This document shows, piece by piece, positions 46,782 through 59,192 of a DNA stretch of 64,000 bases (position 1 is its first letter; the number at the start of each line of letters is the position of its first letter). Where the stretch lies: NCBI GenBank assembly GCA_963805915.1, contig CAWDWD010000009.1, forward strand, positions 48,398-112,397, in the 5' to 3' direction. The notes below the pieces were generated by a model that searched no databases, was not told where the DNA came from, and saw nothing but the letters and a program-made list of their open reading frames with translations. Both the position numbers and the translations under genes were made by a program. This DNA is from JAEULH01 sp963805915 (GTDB lineage Bacteria; Pseudomonadota; Alphaproteobacteria; Rhodospirillales; Defluviicoccaceae).

Positions 46782-46863
46782 ACGGCGCTGAAGCGGGCGG
46801 ATGGCGACGCGGGTCAGCGGTGAGTCCCGGTAGGGTCGGTTTTTGCGACATCCGACGCGAACC
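46782..46863 (+). repeat. ~82-bp direct repeat, copy A
   Basis: Matches 49643-49723 with about ten differences and small indels; the core GGCGACGCGGGTCAGCGGT and GGTAGGGTCGGTTT are identical. It lies just upstream of the glucosidase pseudogene; copy B lies just downstream. Nature unknown (intergenic repeat, mobile palindromic element or recombination scar). Confidence 0.7.
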
Positions 46864-46904
46864 GGGTCCTGGTTCAGGCGCCGCGCCCGTGCAAAGGAGT
46901 GAAG

Positions 46905-49620
<2,716 letters not shown>

Positions 49621-49642
49621 CCGCCCGACCGTGGGCGCATCG

Positions 49643-49723
49643 ACGGCGCCGAAGCGCGCGGGTGGCGACGCGGGTCAGCGGTAAATTCCCGGTAGGGTCG
49701 GTTTGCGACATCCAACGCGAACC
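49643..49723 (+). repeat. ~82-bp direct repeat, copy B
   Basis: Partner of the repeat at 46782-46863, same orientation. Together they bracket the decayed glucosidase gene. Confidence 0.7.
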
Positions 49724-49849
49724 CGCGACCGTGGCTTCTTTTGGAGCTGGCGGCGGGCGATGCACCGACCCGCCGTGGGGCGCGGCGGGCCGGGCTCGCA
49801 GGATCAGGGATCGAGCATTCTGTCCGCGCTCATCCGGACGCGCGATGCA

Positions 49850-50311
49850 CTACCGCGCGCCGGCGAAGTGCTTGGCCAAATCCTGAAGAAGGTTCGCCCA
49901 GTTTGCCCTGTACGCCGCCGCGACCGAGGGATTGGAGACACCTTCGTGGGTCACGACGCCGCGCGTCGTCCCGTCCTTGAGGTCGACGAACTCGAGCGTG
50001 ACGTTGGTTGCACCGGCGTCCCCGCCGCCGCCGCCTCCCTGGTCCGTCGCCCAGGTAAAGATCATGCGATGCGGCGGGCTGACCTCGATATGCTCGCCGG
50101 TGGCGACCACCGGCGTTTCGCTTTTCGGCACGCGCATCTCGTAGCGAAAACGCCCGCCGACCCGGGCATCCATCTCGCACGATATCAAGTCCGCCCGGGC
50201 AGTCTTACCCCACCACGCGGCCTTGGTCGCCGGATCGGTCCACGCCTTATAGAGATCGGCTTGAGCCGCGCCGATGACACGGGCGACCCGAATGACCTTG
50301 GAGTTGTCCAT
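49850..50311 (-). CDS. SRPBCC/AHSA1-domain protein
   Basis: A 153-residue single-domain protein of the START/AHSA1 type. Typical elements: VARVIGAAQADLYKAWTDP, the helix end AAWWGKT, the strand GGRFRYEMRVPK, YEHIEVSPPHRMIFTW-like core (GEHIEVSPPHRMIFTWATD), and a C-terminal helix ANWANLLQDLAKHF. These domains bind small hydrophobic ligands or act as Hsp90 co-factors. AAGGGGAG lies five bases before the ATG at 50311; the frame from 50449 is longer than the fold needs. A Gly run (GGGGGGD) in one loop is unusual. Confidence 0.85.
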   Translation of the reverse strand: MDNSKVIRVARVIGAAQADLYKAWTDPATKAAWWGKTARADLISCEMDARVGGRFRYEMRVPKSETPVVATGEHIEVSPPHRMIFTWATDQGGGGGGDAGATNVTLEFVDLKDGTTRGVVTHEGVSNPSVAAAYRANWANLLQDLAKHFAGAR

Positions 50312-50388
50312 TTCGCTCCCCTTCGTTTCAGGATTCTTTAAACCGCCGGCCGTCGGCGCCGCAAGTCCCGCCGCCGACCAGCTCGGGC

Positions 50389-50682
50389 CTACTTTTTCGG
50401 CGGCTCCTTGATCACACACTTGGGCCGGCCGTTGGACTCGCTGCAGCAAATGTATTTACCGTCGCACGGGTTCCTGATGCAACCTCTGGTCGGCAGCGGC
50501 GGCGGCTTGCAGGCCGCGAGCCAAATTCCCGCGTCAGCCGTCCTGCCCGCACCGGCGGGGTTATCCACCTGACCGGCGGACGCTAAATTGGAAGCCATGG
50601 TCGCTGTAAAGAGGATCGTTAGAACAACGACCATGAGCTTGAACGTGTCTAGGATCGAGTTGGTGTAGCGCTTGCGTGTCAT
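50389..50682 (-). CDS. Small exported Cys-rich protein
   Basis: A 97-residue protein with a signal peptide (LMVVVLTILFTATMASNLAS, cut near ASA-GQ). The mature part of ~60 residues has seven Cys, most within ACKPPPLPTRGCIRNPCDGK and YICCSESNGRPKCVIKE, suggesting a disulfide-knotted mini-protein. GGGAGG seven bases before the ATG at 50682 supports it. It lies 24 bases past... the FecR-TPR-barrel gene on the same strand (stop at 50707), so it may share that transcript. No family recognised. Confidence 0.65.
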   Translation of the reverse strand: MTRKRYTNSILDTFKLMVVVLTILFTATMASNLASAGQVDNPAGAGRTADAGIWLAACKPPPLPTRGCIRNPCDGKYICCSESNGRPKCVIKEPPKK

Positions 50683-50706
50683 AAAACTACCTCCCACTGG
50701 TAGCGG

Positions 50707-53700
50707 TTAAAAGTTCAACGTCACCCGCCCTATTATTGTCCGATCCGGAATGAACGGGCTCAGTGCCGGCTCGTTGCCGGCTTTCCGGTAGTTGTCGTCC
50801 TGGTATTTGAAGTTGTGGTCTAGGAGGTTTTGCACCCCGAGGCTGATCAAGCCGCGACGGTGGGGAAAGCGATACCCGATCGCCGCATCGACGACGTAAA
50901 AATTGTCGCTGCCCTCCGGCAGCTCCGAATCACGCCGCCTGCTGACATCCTGGTGGACGAAGCTGACGCCCGCGCCAGCGAAAATACCGGTGGGACTGAA
51001 GTATCGGACGCCCAACGGCAACGCCAGGGTCTTGACATCGTTCGGCCGATCGAACGCGCTGTCGTTGCGATCATAGAGGTCATAAAGAATCTCGCCGGTG
51101 AGCGCCCATTGGCGACCCGCCGCCCAGTAGAGATAAGCGCGGGCGGCCGTTTCATGGACGTTTTCGCTCACCACGCGATCGGGGGGGGGAACCACGATTT
51201 CGTCGAGATCACGACGGGTTGCTTCGATCCCGCCATAAACGGACTCGCTCAATCGCGCGTCGAGGCCGACGCCGTAAAGCCATGACTTGGTGCCATTAAC
51301 GTCGTCGAAAAACTGGTTGAACCCGGCCACCTGTGTCGGCTGGATCGTCTGGTTGGCAAGAAGCGCCGGCTTCAACGAGCGCACGACCGCCGCGCGCAAC
51401 CGCACGGACTCGGTGACGGTCCATTGCACGCCGAGCTTGGGGCTGAACAGGTCAAAATTCGCGCTTTCGTCTTCATAGGTATCGTAACCGAGGCCGAGGG
51501 TCCAGGTGATGTCGGCCGGAAGGTTGATGTTGGCGTACACATACCCGGTGTACTGTTCGGTGCTGCCGTGGACGGTTCCTCTGTCGGCGGGAAAGCCCTC
51601 GAACGCGAGCGTTGTCTTATTTCTATCATCGATCGTGTAGGCGCCAAATCCGGCTTGCGCGTTGAACCGCTCCCGCCTGTAGATCCATTGAGTTTCGCCT
51701 TGCAGACCGCCTTGTCTTAATGAGTTTTCGTCGCTGGAAAAGCCGAAGAACGCATCTTCGAACGCATCCGAGACCTTGTCGTTCCGTTCGGTATAGATCA
51801 GCGAGGCGATGACATCGGAGTTCGGCGACGGTGAGTAGCGCGCGCCGAGCCGAAAGGTGTCCTGATCGAGATCGCGATCGAGCTTGGGCGAGAAAAAGTC
51901 CGGATCGAAATTCAGGTCTAGATCGCCCGACTCCGTGCGCCGCGCGCGCACTTCGGCCTGGACGTTGAACGTCGGGCTGATCGCGGCTTGCGCGAAGATA
52001 TTGTAGATATTGTGCTCCAGATCGTTGTTCTTGCGGAATCCGTTCGTCTGGTAGTGGAACTGACCGGCGCTGATCGACAGGCCGTCGTAGATGGCGGAAA
52101 CGACGGCCTCGTTGGCGTAGGTCTGATTGCTGCCGACCTCCCCGGTCAGGTCGAGCCGGACCTGGTTGCGCTCGAATATGGGCGAAAACTCGTTCAACCC
52201 CGACCGCGCGACCCCGCCGCCGCTGGCGATATTCAGCCGCGTCTCGCTGAGGCTCGGCTGCACCGGATTGATGTTGATGTCCTGCAGCAGCTGGGCCTGG
52301 AGGAGTTCGCTGACACGGGCGATGTCGGTGCGCGGCTGGGGCGCGTAGACATCGGCGAGAAAACGGTGAGCCGACGCGTTGCCCGGATCGAGGCTCAGCG
52401 ACTTGGTCGCTTCGTTGAACCCCAGGCGCTGAAAGCCAAGGTCGTCGTAGATCCGCCCGATGCTGGCCTGGCGCGACGCCAGATCCTGGTCGAGCAGCAT
52501 TCGCGATCGGTAGACGGCCCGGTTGTCGTTGAGTGCGATCGATCGCTCCAGGTCATCGAGCGCCTCGACCGGCCGATTTTCGCTCTGCTTGAGAATGGCG
52601 TCGTAGAACCACGGCGTCGGGTCGCGCGCATCGAGGGCTCCCTTGGCGATGGTGTACTGCTCTCCGGCCAGCGTCTCGCGCCGCTCGGCGAAGTAGGCCT
52701 TGCCAAGGTAGGAGCGCAGGAGCGAGCGATTGGGATCGAGGCCGGTGGCGACCTCGATGTCGTTGCGGCCTCGGGCGAGGTCGCCGGTGCGGATCACCGT
52801 CAGGCCAAGGCCGAAGCGGGCAAGCGGGCTGGCGCTGTCGAGGGTGACGGCGCGGCGAAACGCCTTGTCGGCGGCGCGATAGCGAAAATTGGCGAGATCG
52901 ACGAAGCCGCGGACGGATTGGACGCGCTCGAGATCCGGGCCGAACATCACCGCCTGATCGATGGCCTCGCGCGCCTTTCGGGGATCGCCAAGCCCGAGCC
53001 ACAGCTCGGCAAGCCGTGCCCAGGCGAGCGCGTTCGCCGGTTCATCGCCAACGGCGCGAAGCAGGGTGTTGCGCGCCGCGGGAAGCTCAAGATTGGCCTG
53101 AAGCGCGTAGGACAACGCGATCGCCGCCGCCGCCGAACGCGGCTCGAGCTGTACCGCGCGCTCGGCGTCTTCGAGCGCGGCGGTGACATCGTTTTCGACC
53201 ACCCCGATCACCGCCCTCAGCGCGTAGGCCCCTCCGGCGTCCGGATTGACGCCAAGAGCGCGCGCGATCTCCTCTCGCGCGGCGTCGACGCGCCCGACCG
53301 AAAGCAGCAGCGCCGCCGCGAAGTTATGGTACTCGGCCCCGCGCTCGTCCGCCGGCACCCTTGCCAAAGCGTCGAACGCGCCGGCGCTGTCGCCGTTCGC
53401 GGCCGCCTTGGCGGCGTCGCGCAAGGGCGCGGGCCAGGTATCCGTCCTGCCCGGCTGTCCGCCCGGTGGGGCGAACAGGATTGGCGGGTAGTAGACCGCC
53501 CACTGCACGGCGTCGCGCGGTTGGACGAGAATGACCCCGGCCGGCGCTTCGTCGGCCATCGCCACCGCCGACTGGCCCGCCGTCAGGGACAGTTGGCCAC
53601 GCTCGTTGCTCGTCGTCACCTTGCCTTCGTAGACCGTCACCTCCGAGCGGTCGGCCTTCGCGCTGATGAGAAACTCGGTCCCCTCGACGGCGGCGTTGAC

Positions 53701-54096
53701 GAACGGTGTGGTGACGTCAAGCGCCCGCGGCCGGCGGCTGAAGAAGTAGACACTGCCGATGATGACCTCGAGCAGGGACGGCGCGTCGGCTTCGACGCGG
53801 GCAAGGCGCAGCGTCGTATTCTGGTCGATCCGGATGACGCCGTCGCCGAGCAGAACAATGGCCGCGCGGCCACGGTCGGCGACGTGGATCAGGTCTCCGG
53901 CGCATAGCTCTTCCTCAAGGATGGCGGCGCGCCATGCCCGCGTTGGCTCGCGCTGCAGTTCAACGCCACCCTGGATCGAAACGACCCGGCCGACCGGTGA
54001 CACGCACGGCTCCCCCGCTCGCCCGATTTCCGTCAAAAGGGTGGTCAAAAGCATCAGCGTGGTGAAGCCGGCGACAGCCGACCGAAGCACGCGCAT
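50707..54096 (-). CDS. FecR-TPR-beta-barrel outer membrane protein
   Basis: A 1129-residue protein in three parts. After a signal peptide (MRVLRSAVAGFTTLMLLTTL) comes a FecR domain (~30-190: VGRVVSIQGGVELQ, CAGDLIHVADRGRAAIVL, VEGTEFLISAKADRSEVTVY). TPRs span ~200-570 (AYALRAVIGVVENDVTAALE, AWARLAELWLGLGDPRKARE). A TonB-receptor-like beta-barrel runs from ~620 to the C-terminus (NVQAEVRARRTESGDLDL; VRYFSPTGIFAGAGVSF) ending IIGRVTLNF. No plug domain is evident. The ATG at 54096 has GAGGGGG upstream. The 1682-codon frame reaching 55755 is an artefact that runs antisense through IS copy 3. It lies downstream of a CHASE2 cyclase gene, a frequent pairing of sensor and FecR-type partner. Confidence 0.85.
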   Translation of the reverse strand: MRVLRSAVAGFTTLMLLTTLLTEIGRAGEPCVSPVGRVVSIQGGVELQREPTRAWRAAILEEELCAGDLIHVADRGRAAIVLLGDGVIRIDQNTTLRLARVEADAPSLLEVIIGSVYFFSRRPRALDVTTPFVNAAVEGTEFLISAKADRSEVTVYEGKVTTSNERGQLSLTAGQSAVAMADEAPAGVILVQPRDAVQWAVYYPPILFAPPGGQPGRTDTWPAPLRDAAKAAANGDSAGAFDALARVPADERGAEYHNFAAALLLSVGRVDAAREEIARALGVNPDAGGAYALRAVIGVVENDVTAALEDAERAVQLEPRSAAAAIALSYALQANLELPAARNTLLRAVGDEPANALAWARLAELWLGLGDPRKAREAIDQAVMFGPDLERVQSVRGFVDLANFRYRAADKAFRRAVTLDSASPLARFGLGLTVIRTGDLARGRNDIEVATGLDPNRSLLRSYLGKAYFAERRETLAGEQYTIAKGALDARDPTPWFYDAILKQSENRPVEALDDLERSIALNDNRAVYRSRMLLDQDLASRQASIGRIYDDLGFQRLGFNEATKSLSLDPGNASAHRFLADVYAPQPRTDIARVSELLQAQLLQDININPVQPSLSETRLNIASGGGVARSGLNEFSPIFERNQVRLDLTGEVGSNQTYANEAVVSAIYDGLSISAGQFHYQTNGFRKNNDLEHNIYNIFAQAAISPTFNVQAEVRARRTESGDLDLNFDPDFFSPKLDRDLDQDTFRLGARYSPSPNSDVIASLIYTERNDKVSDAFEDAFFGFSSDENSLRQGGLQGETQWIYRRERFNAQAGFGAYTIDDRNKTTLAFEGFPADRGTVHGSTEQYTGYVYANINLPADITWTLGLGYDTYEDESANFDLFSPKLGVQWTVTESVRLRAAVVRSLKPALLANQTIQPTQVAGFNQFFDDVNGTKSWLYGVGLDARLSESVYGGIEATRRDLDEIVVPPPDRVVSENVHETAARAYLYWAAGRQWALTGEILYDLYDRNDSAFDRPNDVKTLALPLGVRYFSPTGIFAGAGVSFVHQDVSRRRDSELPEGSDNFYVVDAAIGYRFPHRRGLISLGVQNLLDHNFKYQDDNYRKAGNEPALSPFIPDRTIIGRVTLNF

Positions 54097-55013
54097 GGCC
54101 CCCTCGCAGCAACTGGGACCCCCGGTTATCGTCCGGTACGGGCTCCCCCATCCCAAAGGCGCGCCGGTCATTCTTCTCGACGCGAACTCAATACGAGCGC
54201 GACACGTTGATAGTATAGGACCCGACCGCCGCGCCTGACAACGCGGCTCCCCGGCTGCGCCATGAGCACGATGTGGGCGAGGGGAATGAGCGGCGCGGCA
54301 CGAGGGGTGCGCCGGCGAGCGCTGTCTATTTCGCATCAGGGCGGATGACGGCCGGATCCGCCTCGCCGGGCGCCGCGCGGCCCGCCATCCGGCAGCGCTC
54401 CGCATAGAACGCCGTCGGGCCGTCGGCGGGAAACTCGGACCGCAGAGCCTCGAACAGCATCGCCGCCTCGCCCCATCGTCGAGCCTGGAACGCACCAAGC
54501 GCCGCGGCAAAACCCTCGCACATGGCCAACTGCGCCGGCGCCGCCTCGCCCCTGCGCGCGAGAACCTCGACGATGCCGACGGCTTCGAGTTTGCCGCGCA
54601 ACCGAAATCGGCCGAGCGGCCTGAGGACAAAGTCCGCGAGCGCGCCGGCGACCGTCTCCGAGGCAAGAACCGAGGTTCCGATGATCCGGTTGAGGCCCTC
54701 GATCCGCGACGCGGTATTGGCGATGTCGCCGACGATGCTGTAGGCATACCGCCCGCCGCCGCCGGCATGGCCGACAAAAATCCATCCGGCATGGACACCG
54801 AGCCGGGTCGGCCGGCGAAGCGTTCGGCGAGCGTCGTTAAACCTGGCCACCGCGCTGACCACGTCGAGCGCCGCGCCACAGGCCCGTGCGTGAGCGCTGC
54901 CGTCGGCGCGGTTCGCGGTCCAGGCGCACATGATACCGTCGGCGCGAAACTCGACCACGTCGGCGCCGTGACGCCTGATCGGCTCGGAGATGGCCTCGAA
55001 ATAGGCATTAAGG

Positions 55014-56002
55014 AACTCGATGCGAAACAAACGAATTGCACGGCGGGTATCATAGCATGAATAGAATCACGATATCGCGAGCGTGACGGTCCGGCCCCCT
55101 CTATTTTGTGGTTATGGTCGATGTCGATGGCATTCGGGCTCGATACGAGCAGCTGGCTGGGCTCCTGAACGAACGGGGCCGGCGGTTGCTTGCTGCGAGC
55201 GAGGCTGTGTCGGCGGGGCGGGGCGGCGTGACGGCGGTTTCGACGGCGACCGGGATTGCGCGGAGCACGATCAATCGCGGCGTTGCGGAACTGAAGGCGG
55301 CTTGCATCGAGCCTGTGGGCCGGATCCGACGCCCCGGCGGGGGCCGCAAGCGCGCGGTCGACCACCAGCCGGGCCTGCTGCCGGCGCTTGAAGCGCTGAT
55401 CGAGGCCGCCATCCGCGGCGATCCGGAGACGCCGCTGCGCTGGGTCAGCCGCAGCCAGCGGAACATCGCCGAGGCCTTGCGCCGTCAGGGCTTCGAGGTG
55501 AGCCAGAAGCTGGTCGGCGTGCTGTTGCGGCAACTCGAGTACAGCTGCCAAGCCAATCGCAAGACCCGCGAAGGCACCAGCCACCCGGACCGCGACGCCC
55601 AGTTCGAGCACATCAATGCCACGGTCAAGGCGGCCATCGCGGCGGGCGAGCCGGCCATCTCGGTCGATACCAAGAAGAAGGAACTGGTCGGCGACTTCAA
55701 GAACAATGGCCGGGAACTGCGTCCCAAGGGCGACCCAGAGCCCGTTCGGGTCCATGACTTCAGGATCCCGGAACTAGGCAAGGTCGCACCCTATGGCGTC
55801 TACGACATTGCCGCCAACCAGGGCTGGGTCAATATCGGCATCGATGCTGACACGGCCGCCTTCGCGGTCGAGAGCATCAGGCGCTGGTGGCAGCGCCTGG
55901 GCCGAGCGCGCTATCTCGAGGCCAAGACCCTCGTCATCACCGCCGATTGCGGCGGCAGCAATGGCGTTCGGGTCCGCCTGTGGAAGCGCGAGATCCAGCG
56001 CT
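55014..56002 (+). mobile_element. ISAzo13-family insertion sequence, copy 3 (3'-truncated, 989 bp)
   Basis: Opposite orientation to copies 1 and 2. The 5' end is complete (AACTCGATGCGAAAC, one base different from the others) but the element stops at ...GAGATCCAGCGCT, about 345 bases short of the normal 3' end. Even so it is flanked by TTAAGG at 55008-55013 and 56003-56008, a perfect 6-bp duplication. It disrupts the CHASE2 cyclase gene. Confidence 0.85.
55108..56002 (+). pseudogene. Truncated ISAzo13-family transposase (copy 3)
   Basis: The first ~299 of 405 residues, virtually identical to copies 1 and 2, ending at LWKREIQRF. It lacks the PPGTSKWNKIEHRL region with the last catalytic acidic residue, so it cannot be active on its own. 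The frame then runs on into antisense cyclase sequence up to 56439. Confidence 0.88.
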
Positions 56003-57424
56003 TTAAGGTACTTGGCCACCGCGTCCGGCGTCATCGTCTCGGCGATGGCGGTAAAGTCTTCCAGATCGGAGGCGAGGCAGGTCGCATACACCGTTTCGTC
56101 GAGAGCGTTCGGCGCGATCGTTCCGCCGTCGCGCAGGCCCTCGGCGATCTTCGCCGGCAGATAGTAGCCGATCGCCCGGCTGATCGACTGGCGCTGGCGG
56201 TGAACCAGCACATACTGGCCAAGCAGGCCGACAAGCAGGGCCAGCGGCATTTGCAACAGCACCGGCGTCGCCAGCGGCAGCCACAGATCGTCGCGATTGA
56301 ACAAAGTCTGCGCCGCCAGGGCGTAGAGCGCCGCCACCGCGATCGCCGAGGGTATGACGATCGTCGCCGGCATGAGCAGGGCGCCTATTCCCAAAGCGAG
56401 GCCGAACGCGAGGAGAATGCCGCCGCCGATCACCGGTGAAGCGGGATCGATCGTTTGTCCGCCGAGCATGTTGGCAAAGGCGGTCGCGGCAATCTCGACG
56501 CCGCTCAGGTCGACCCCATCGGGGCGCGAAAACACGCTGTAGAAACCGTCCGGCTGACCCGGATCGTCAAGCTCGGCGACGCCGACGAACACGCTCTTGC
56601 CGGCGATGTCGATCAAAGGGCCGGCGCTCTCGGGCCCGGCGTCGGGCGCGAGCAGTCTGGCGAACGGGATGATCGGGATCGTCCCGGGCGGCCCATAGAA
56701 ATTGAGATAGTGATTGTCCGCGCCGGCGTAGAGCCCGGCGATGGCGTCGACCGCGCGCCGGTCCCAGCGGTCGCCGCGCGTCGCCTTGGCCCGCGCCCCG
56801 CCGGACCATGCCGGTCGCGCGCGCGCCGCCGTCATCTTGTCCAGCCCGCCCTGCGCGCGGTAGGCGCTTCGGCTGGCCCGCATTGCCTCGGCCATGCCGC
56901 CCGCGCCGATGCCGCCGGCAATGAAGGGGAGCTGGCCGACTTCGAGAACGCCGTCGCCCTCGAGCGCATTGATCCACCGCTGATAGGCATCGAGCTCATG
57001 GAGCTGCAGCACGACCGCGGGCAACGTCGGCGCATCGCCGGCGCCGCGCTTGAAGCTCCAGAACTGCTTGACGCTGGCGCCGACCTTGGGCAGCGGGAAT
57101 GGCGCCACGGCGGCCGCGGCGGCGGCGAGCTCGGGGATCGGCGGGTGCGTTTGTTCGATCCACAGGCCGCCGGAAGCCCTGGCCTCGCCGATCGTCATCG
57201 GCTGGCGGCGGCGTTCGAGGTGTTCGAACAAAACGACATTGCCGGCCTCGGCGATGGCGGTGGCGAACGCGGCATCGTCCGCGCGCCGGCCGTACTCGCT
57301 CAAGATCAGGTCAATCCCGATCGCGCTCGCGCCCCGGCGGGCGAGGGCTTCGACAAGCCGGGCCTCGACCGTCCTTGGCCAGCGCCGCGGCTGCGCCGGC
57401 AGGCCGAGTATTTTCGCCGAGTGT

Positions 57425-57853
57425 TTATCGAGGGAGACGACGACAACGTCCGGCGGCGGCGCGATCGGGCCGCGGACCGTGAACAGCCACGTCAGCCCCA
57501 GCTGTTCTTCGAAGGCGACCCCTGTAGGCGAGGCCGCGAACAGCGCCCCGCCGGCACCGATGCACAGACCCAGGGCCAGCGCCCGCGACAAGCGCCGCGG
57601 TCGCCCCCGGCTCCGTCTCCGCGGCGCCAGCAGCATGCCCGCTCAGCCTCCCTTCAGATCCACCCGACTTCACCATCCTGGATAACTTCCCCCGGCCGGG
57701 CAAGCCTTCGCGCGTTGTTTTGGAAGCGACCCGTGCCGTCCAGAGGGGGGCGTACTCCGTGTTCCACCGCTCGCGCTTTTCCTCGCGGTACCTTCTTGAT
57801 GCAGCAACGGACATTTTGATATCGCTGTCATAGTCATGGAGCGAGGCCGTCAT
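57425..57853 (-). CDS. Doubtful small ORF after the MscS-type channel gene
   Basis: ATG at 57853 has GGAGGG five bases upstream, overlapping the end of the channel gene, which favours translation. The first ~70 residues (MTASLHDYDSDIKMSVAASR, then charged) could be a small protein, but the last ~70 overlap the start of the cyclase gene in another frame and are Arg/Gly/Ala-rich shadow sequence. Either a short real gene with a lost stop or no gene. Confidence 0.25.
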   Translation of the reverse strand: MTASLHDYDSDIKMSVAASRRYREEKRERWNTEYAPLWTARVASKTTREGLPGRGKLSRMVKSGGSEGRLSGHAAGAAETEPGATAALVAGAGPGSVHRCRRGAVRGLAYRGRLRRTAGADVAVHGPRPDRAAAGRCRRLPR

Positions 57854-57857
57854 CTAA

Positions 57858-59189
57858 TCAATCCCTCCGTTGCCCCGTTGGCGGCCCCTTGGGCGGCGCG
57901 TCCGCCCTTGCACTAACCCGCACGACACGCTGGGGCAGCGGCACCTCGACGCCGTGCTCCCGAAAAAGGTCCCAGATCTCCAACAGCACGTCGCTCGAGA
58001 TGTTGTGGATGCCGTTCTGAACGTCGGCGATCCAGAAGCGCAGTTCGAGTTCGACACCGTTCTCGCCGAAGGCAATGACGAGCGGGTTTGGCGCCGGTGT
58101 CTTCAGCACCCGAGGCGGCCGGTCGGCCGCTTCGCGCATCAGCCGGATAGCCAGCCTCAGGTCGGTGTCGTAGGCGACCCGAACCTGCAGCTTGAGGCGC
58201 ACCTGCTCGTGCTGGTGCGTCCAGTTGAACACCCGTTGCGTGATGATGTCCTCGTTGGGGATGAGGAACTGAGTGCCGTCTCGTGTCTCCACCTCAACGT
58301 AGCGGGCGCCGAGCGCCGAGACCCAGCCATAGGTTCCGCCGACCTCGATGATGTCCCCCGGCTTGATGGACTTGTCCAGCAACAGAACGATCCCGGCGAA
58401 CAGGTTGGCCACGCTCTTCTGCAGGCCGAAGCCGATGCCGACGCCAACCGCGCCGGTGAAGACGGCGAGCGCGGTCAGATCGATGCCAACGACGCCCAGC
58501 GAGAGCACGAAGGCAACGCTGATCAAGGCGATTGTCGAGACCTTCCCGAACAGCACCCGCGCACTCGGCGTCAGGTCGGCGACGGCCTCGATGCGGCGGG
58601 CGGCGAACCGGCTGGTGACGATGGAGAGCCACATCAGGACGACCATCGTCAGCAACCCTTCGAGGATAGTCAGCACCGAGACGCGCTGGCCGCCGAGGTT
58701 GAATCGGATGTTGTCGAACTCGGCGAGCAGCGGTTCCAGCACGCCCAGGATGCTCAGCGCCGCGACCGTCCAGATGATCACGGCGACGGTCCGGCCGACG
58801 ACGATGCTGGTCAGCATCGCCGAGGCAAAGCGGATGATCAGCCAAGCGGCGGCAAGCTTGATCGCGATGACGATGAGGCCGCCGGGCCAGCCGAACCGGT
58901 CGGCGGCGACGCCGGCGAGCCACAGACCAACGATCCAGATCGTCGGCAGGCTCAGCGGTAGAATGCGGTTGAGGTAGAATTCCTCTTGCTCGCGGTCGAC
59001 GGCAACCTCGGTGAGCAGGCGCCTTAGCCCTGGCTCCGCCAGGCGGGCGACGATCGACGCCGCAAGCAGAGTGAGCATGATGGCCGGCGCCTGGACGAGA
59101 TGGTCGGGGGTGAGGATCTCGCCGGAGACGATCCGGTCGATCTGGATCAACCAGGCGCCCACCTTCTCGGACGTCGACTCCGACCCCAT
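57858..59189 (-). CDS. MscS-family mechanosensitive ion channel
   Basis: About 443 residues with five or six N-terminal helices, then the MscS core. The pore helix TM3 carries the Ala/Gly pattern (FTGAVGVGIGFGLQKSVANLFAGIVLLLDK), and the beta-domain starts PGDIIEVGGTYGWVSALGAR with IPNEDIITQRVFNWTH. It closes with the alpha-beta C-terminal domain (VELELRFWIADVQNGI; LLEIWDLFREHGVEVPLPQR). It would release solutes on hypo-osmotic shock. ATG at 59189 is preferred to the GTG one codon earlier (59192); GGGGAT lies upstream. Confidence 0.93.
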   Translation of the reverse strand: MGSESTSEKVGAWLIQIDRIVSGEILTPDHLVQAPAIMLTLLAASIVARLAEPGLRRLLTEVAVDREQEEFYLNRILPLSLPTIWIVGLWLAGVAADRFGWPGGLIVIAIKLAAAWLIIRFASAMLTSIVVGRTVAVIIWTVAALSILGVLEPLLAEFDNIRFNLGGQRVSVLTILEGLLTMVVLMWLSIVTSRFAARRIEAVADLTPSARVLFGKVSTIALISVAFVLSLGVVGIDLTALAVFTGAVGVGIGFGLQKSVANLFAGIVLLLDKSIKPGDIIEVGGTYGWVSALGARYVEVETRDGTQFLIPNEDIITQRVFNWTHQHEQVRLKLQVRVAYDTDLRLAIRLMREAADRPPRVLKTPAPNPLVIAFGENGVELELRFWIADVQNGIHNISSDVLLEIWDLFREHGVEVPLPQRVVRVSARADAPPKGPPTGQRRD

Positions 59190-59192
59190 CAC

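Larger units (their letters stand above)
54326..57636 (-). pseudogene. CHASE2-domain adenylate/guanylate cyclase, split by IS copy 3
   Basis: Joined across the insertion it would be ~770 residues. An N-terminal helix (ALALGLCIGAGGALFAA) and a CHASE2 sensor domain (~40-385: PPPDVVVVSLDKHSAKILG, ALARRGASAIGIDLILSEY) come first. Three helices follow (GILLAFGLALGIGALLMPA and after), then a class III cyclase domain starting LASDLEDFTAIAETMTPDAV. The IS cuts at AKYL; the gene resumes as NAYFEAISEPIRRHGADVVE ... ADGIMCAW ... GVHAGWIFVGHAG ... DIANTASRIEGLN and ends at 54326. Removing the IS and one TTAAGG restores the frame. The product is probably inactive now. It neighbours the FecR-TPR-barrel gene. 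Confidence 0.9.

Noticed and set aside
50707..55755. A single 1682-codon frame joining antisense transposase, cyclase region and the FecR-TPR-barrel protein
   Set aside because: Its first ~550 codons run antisense through IS copy 3 and out of frame through the cyclase C-terminus. A signal peptide with a ribosome site at 54096 marks the true start.
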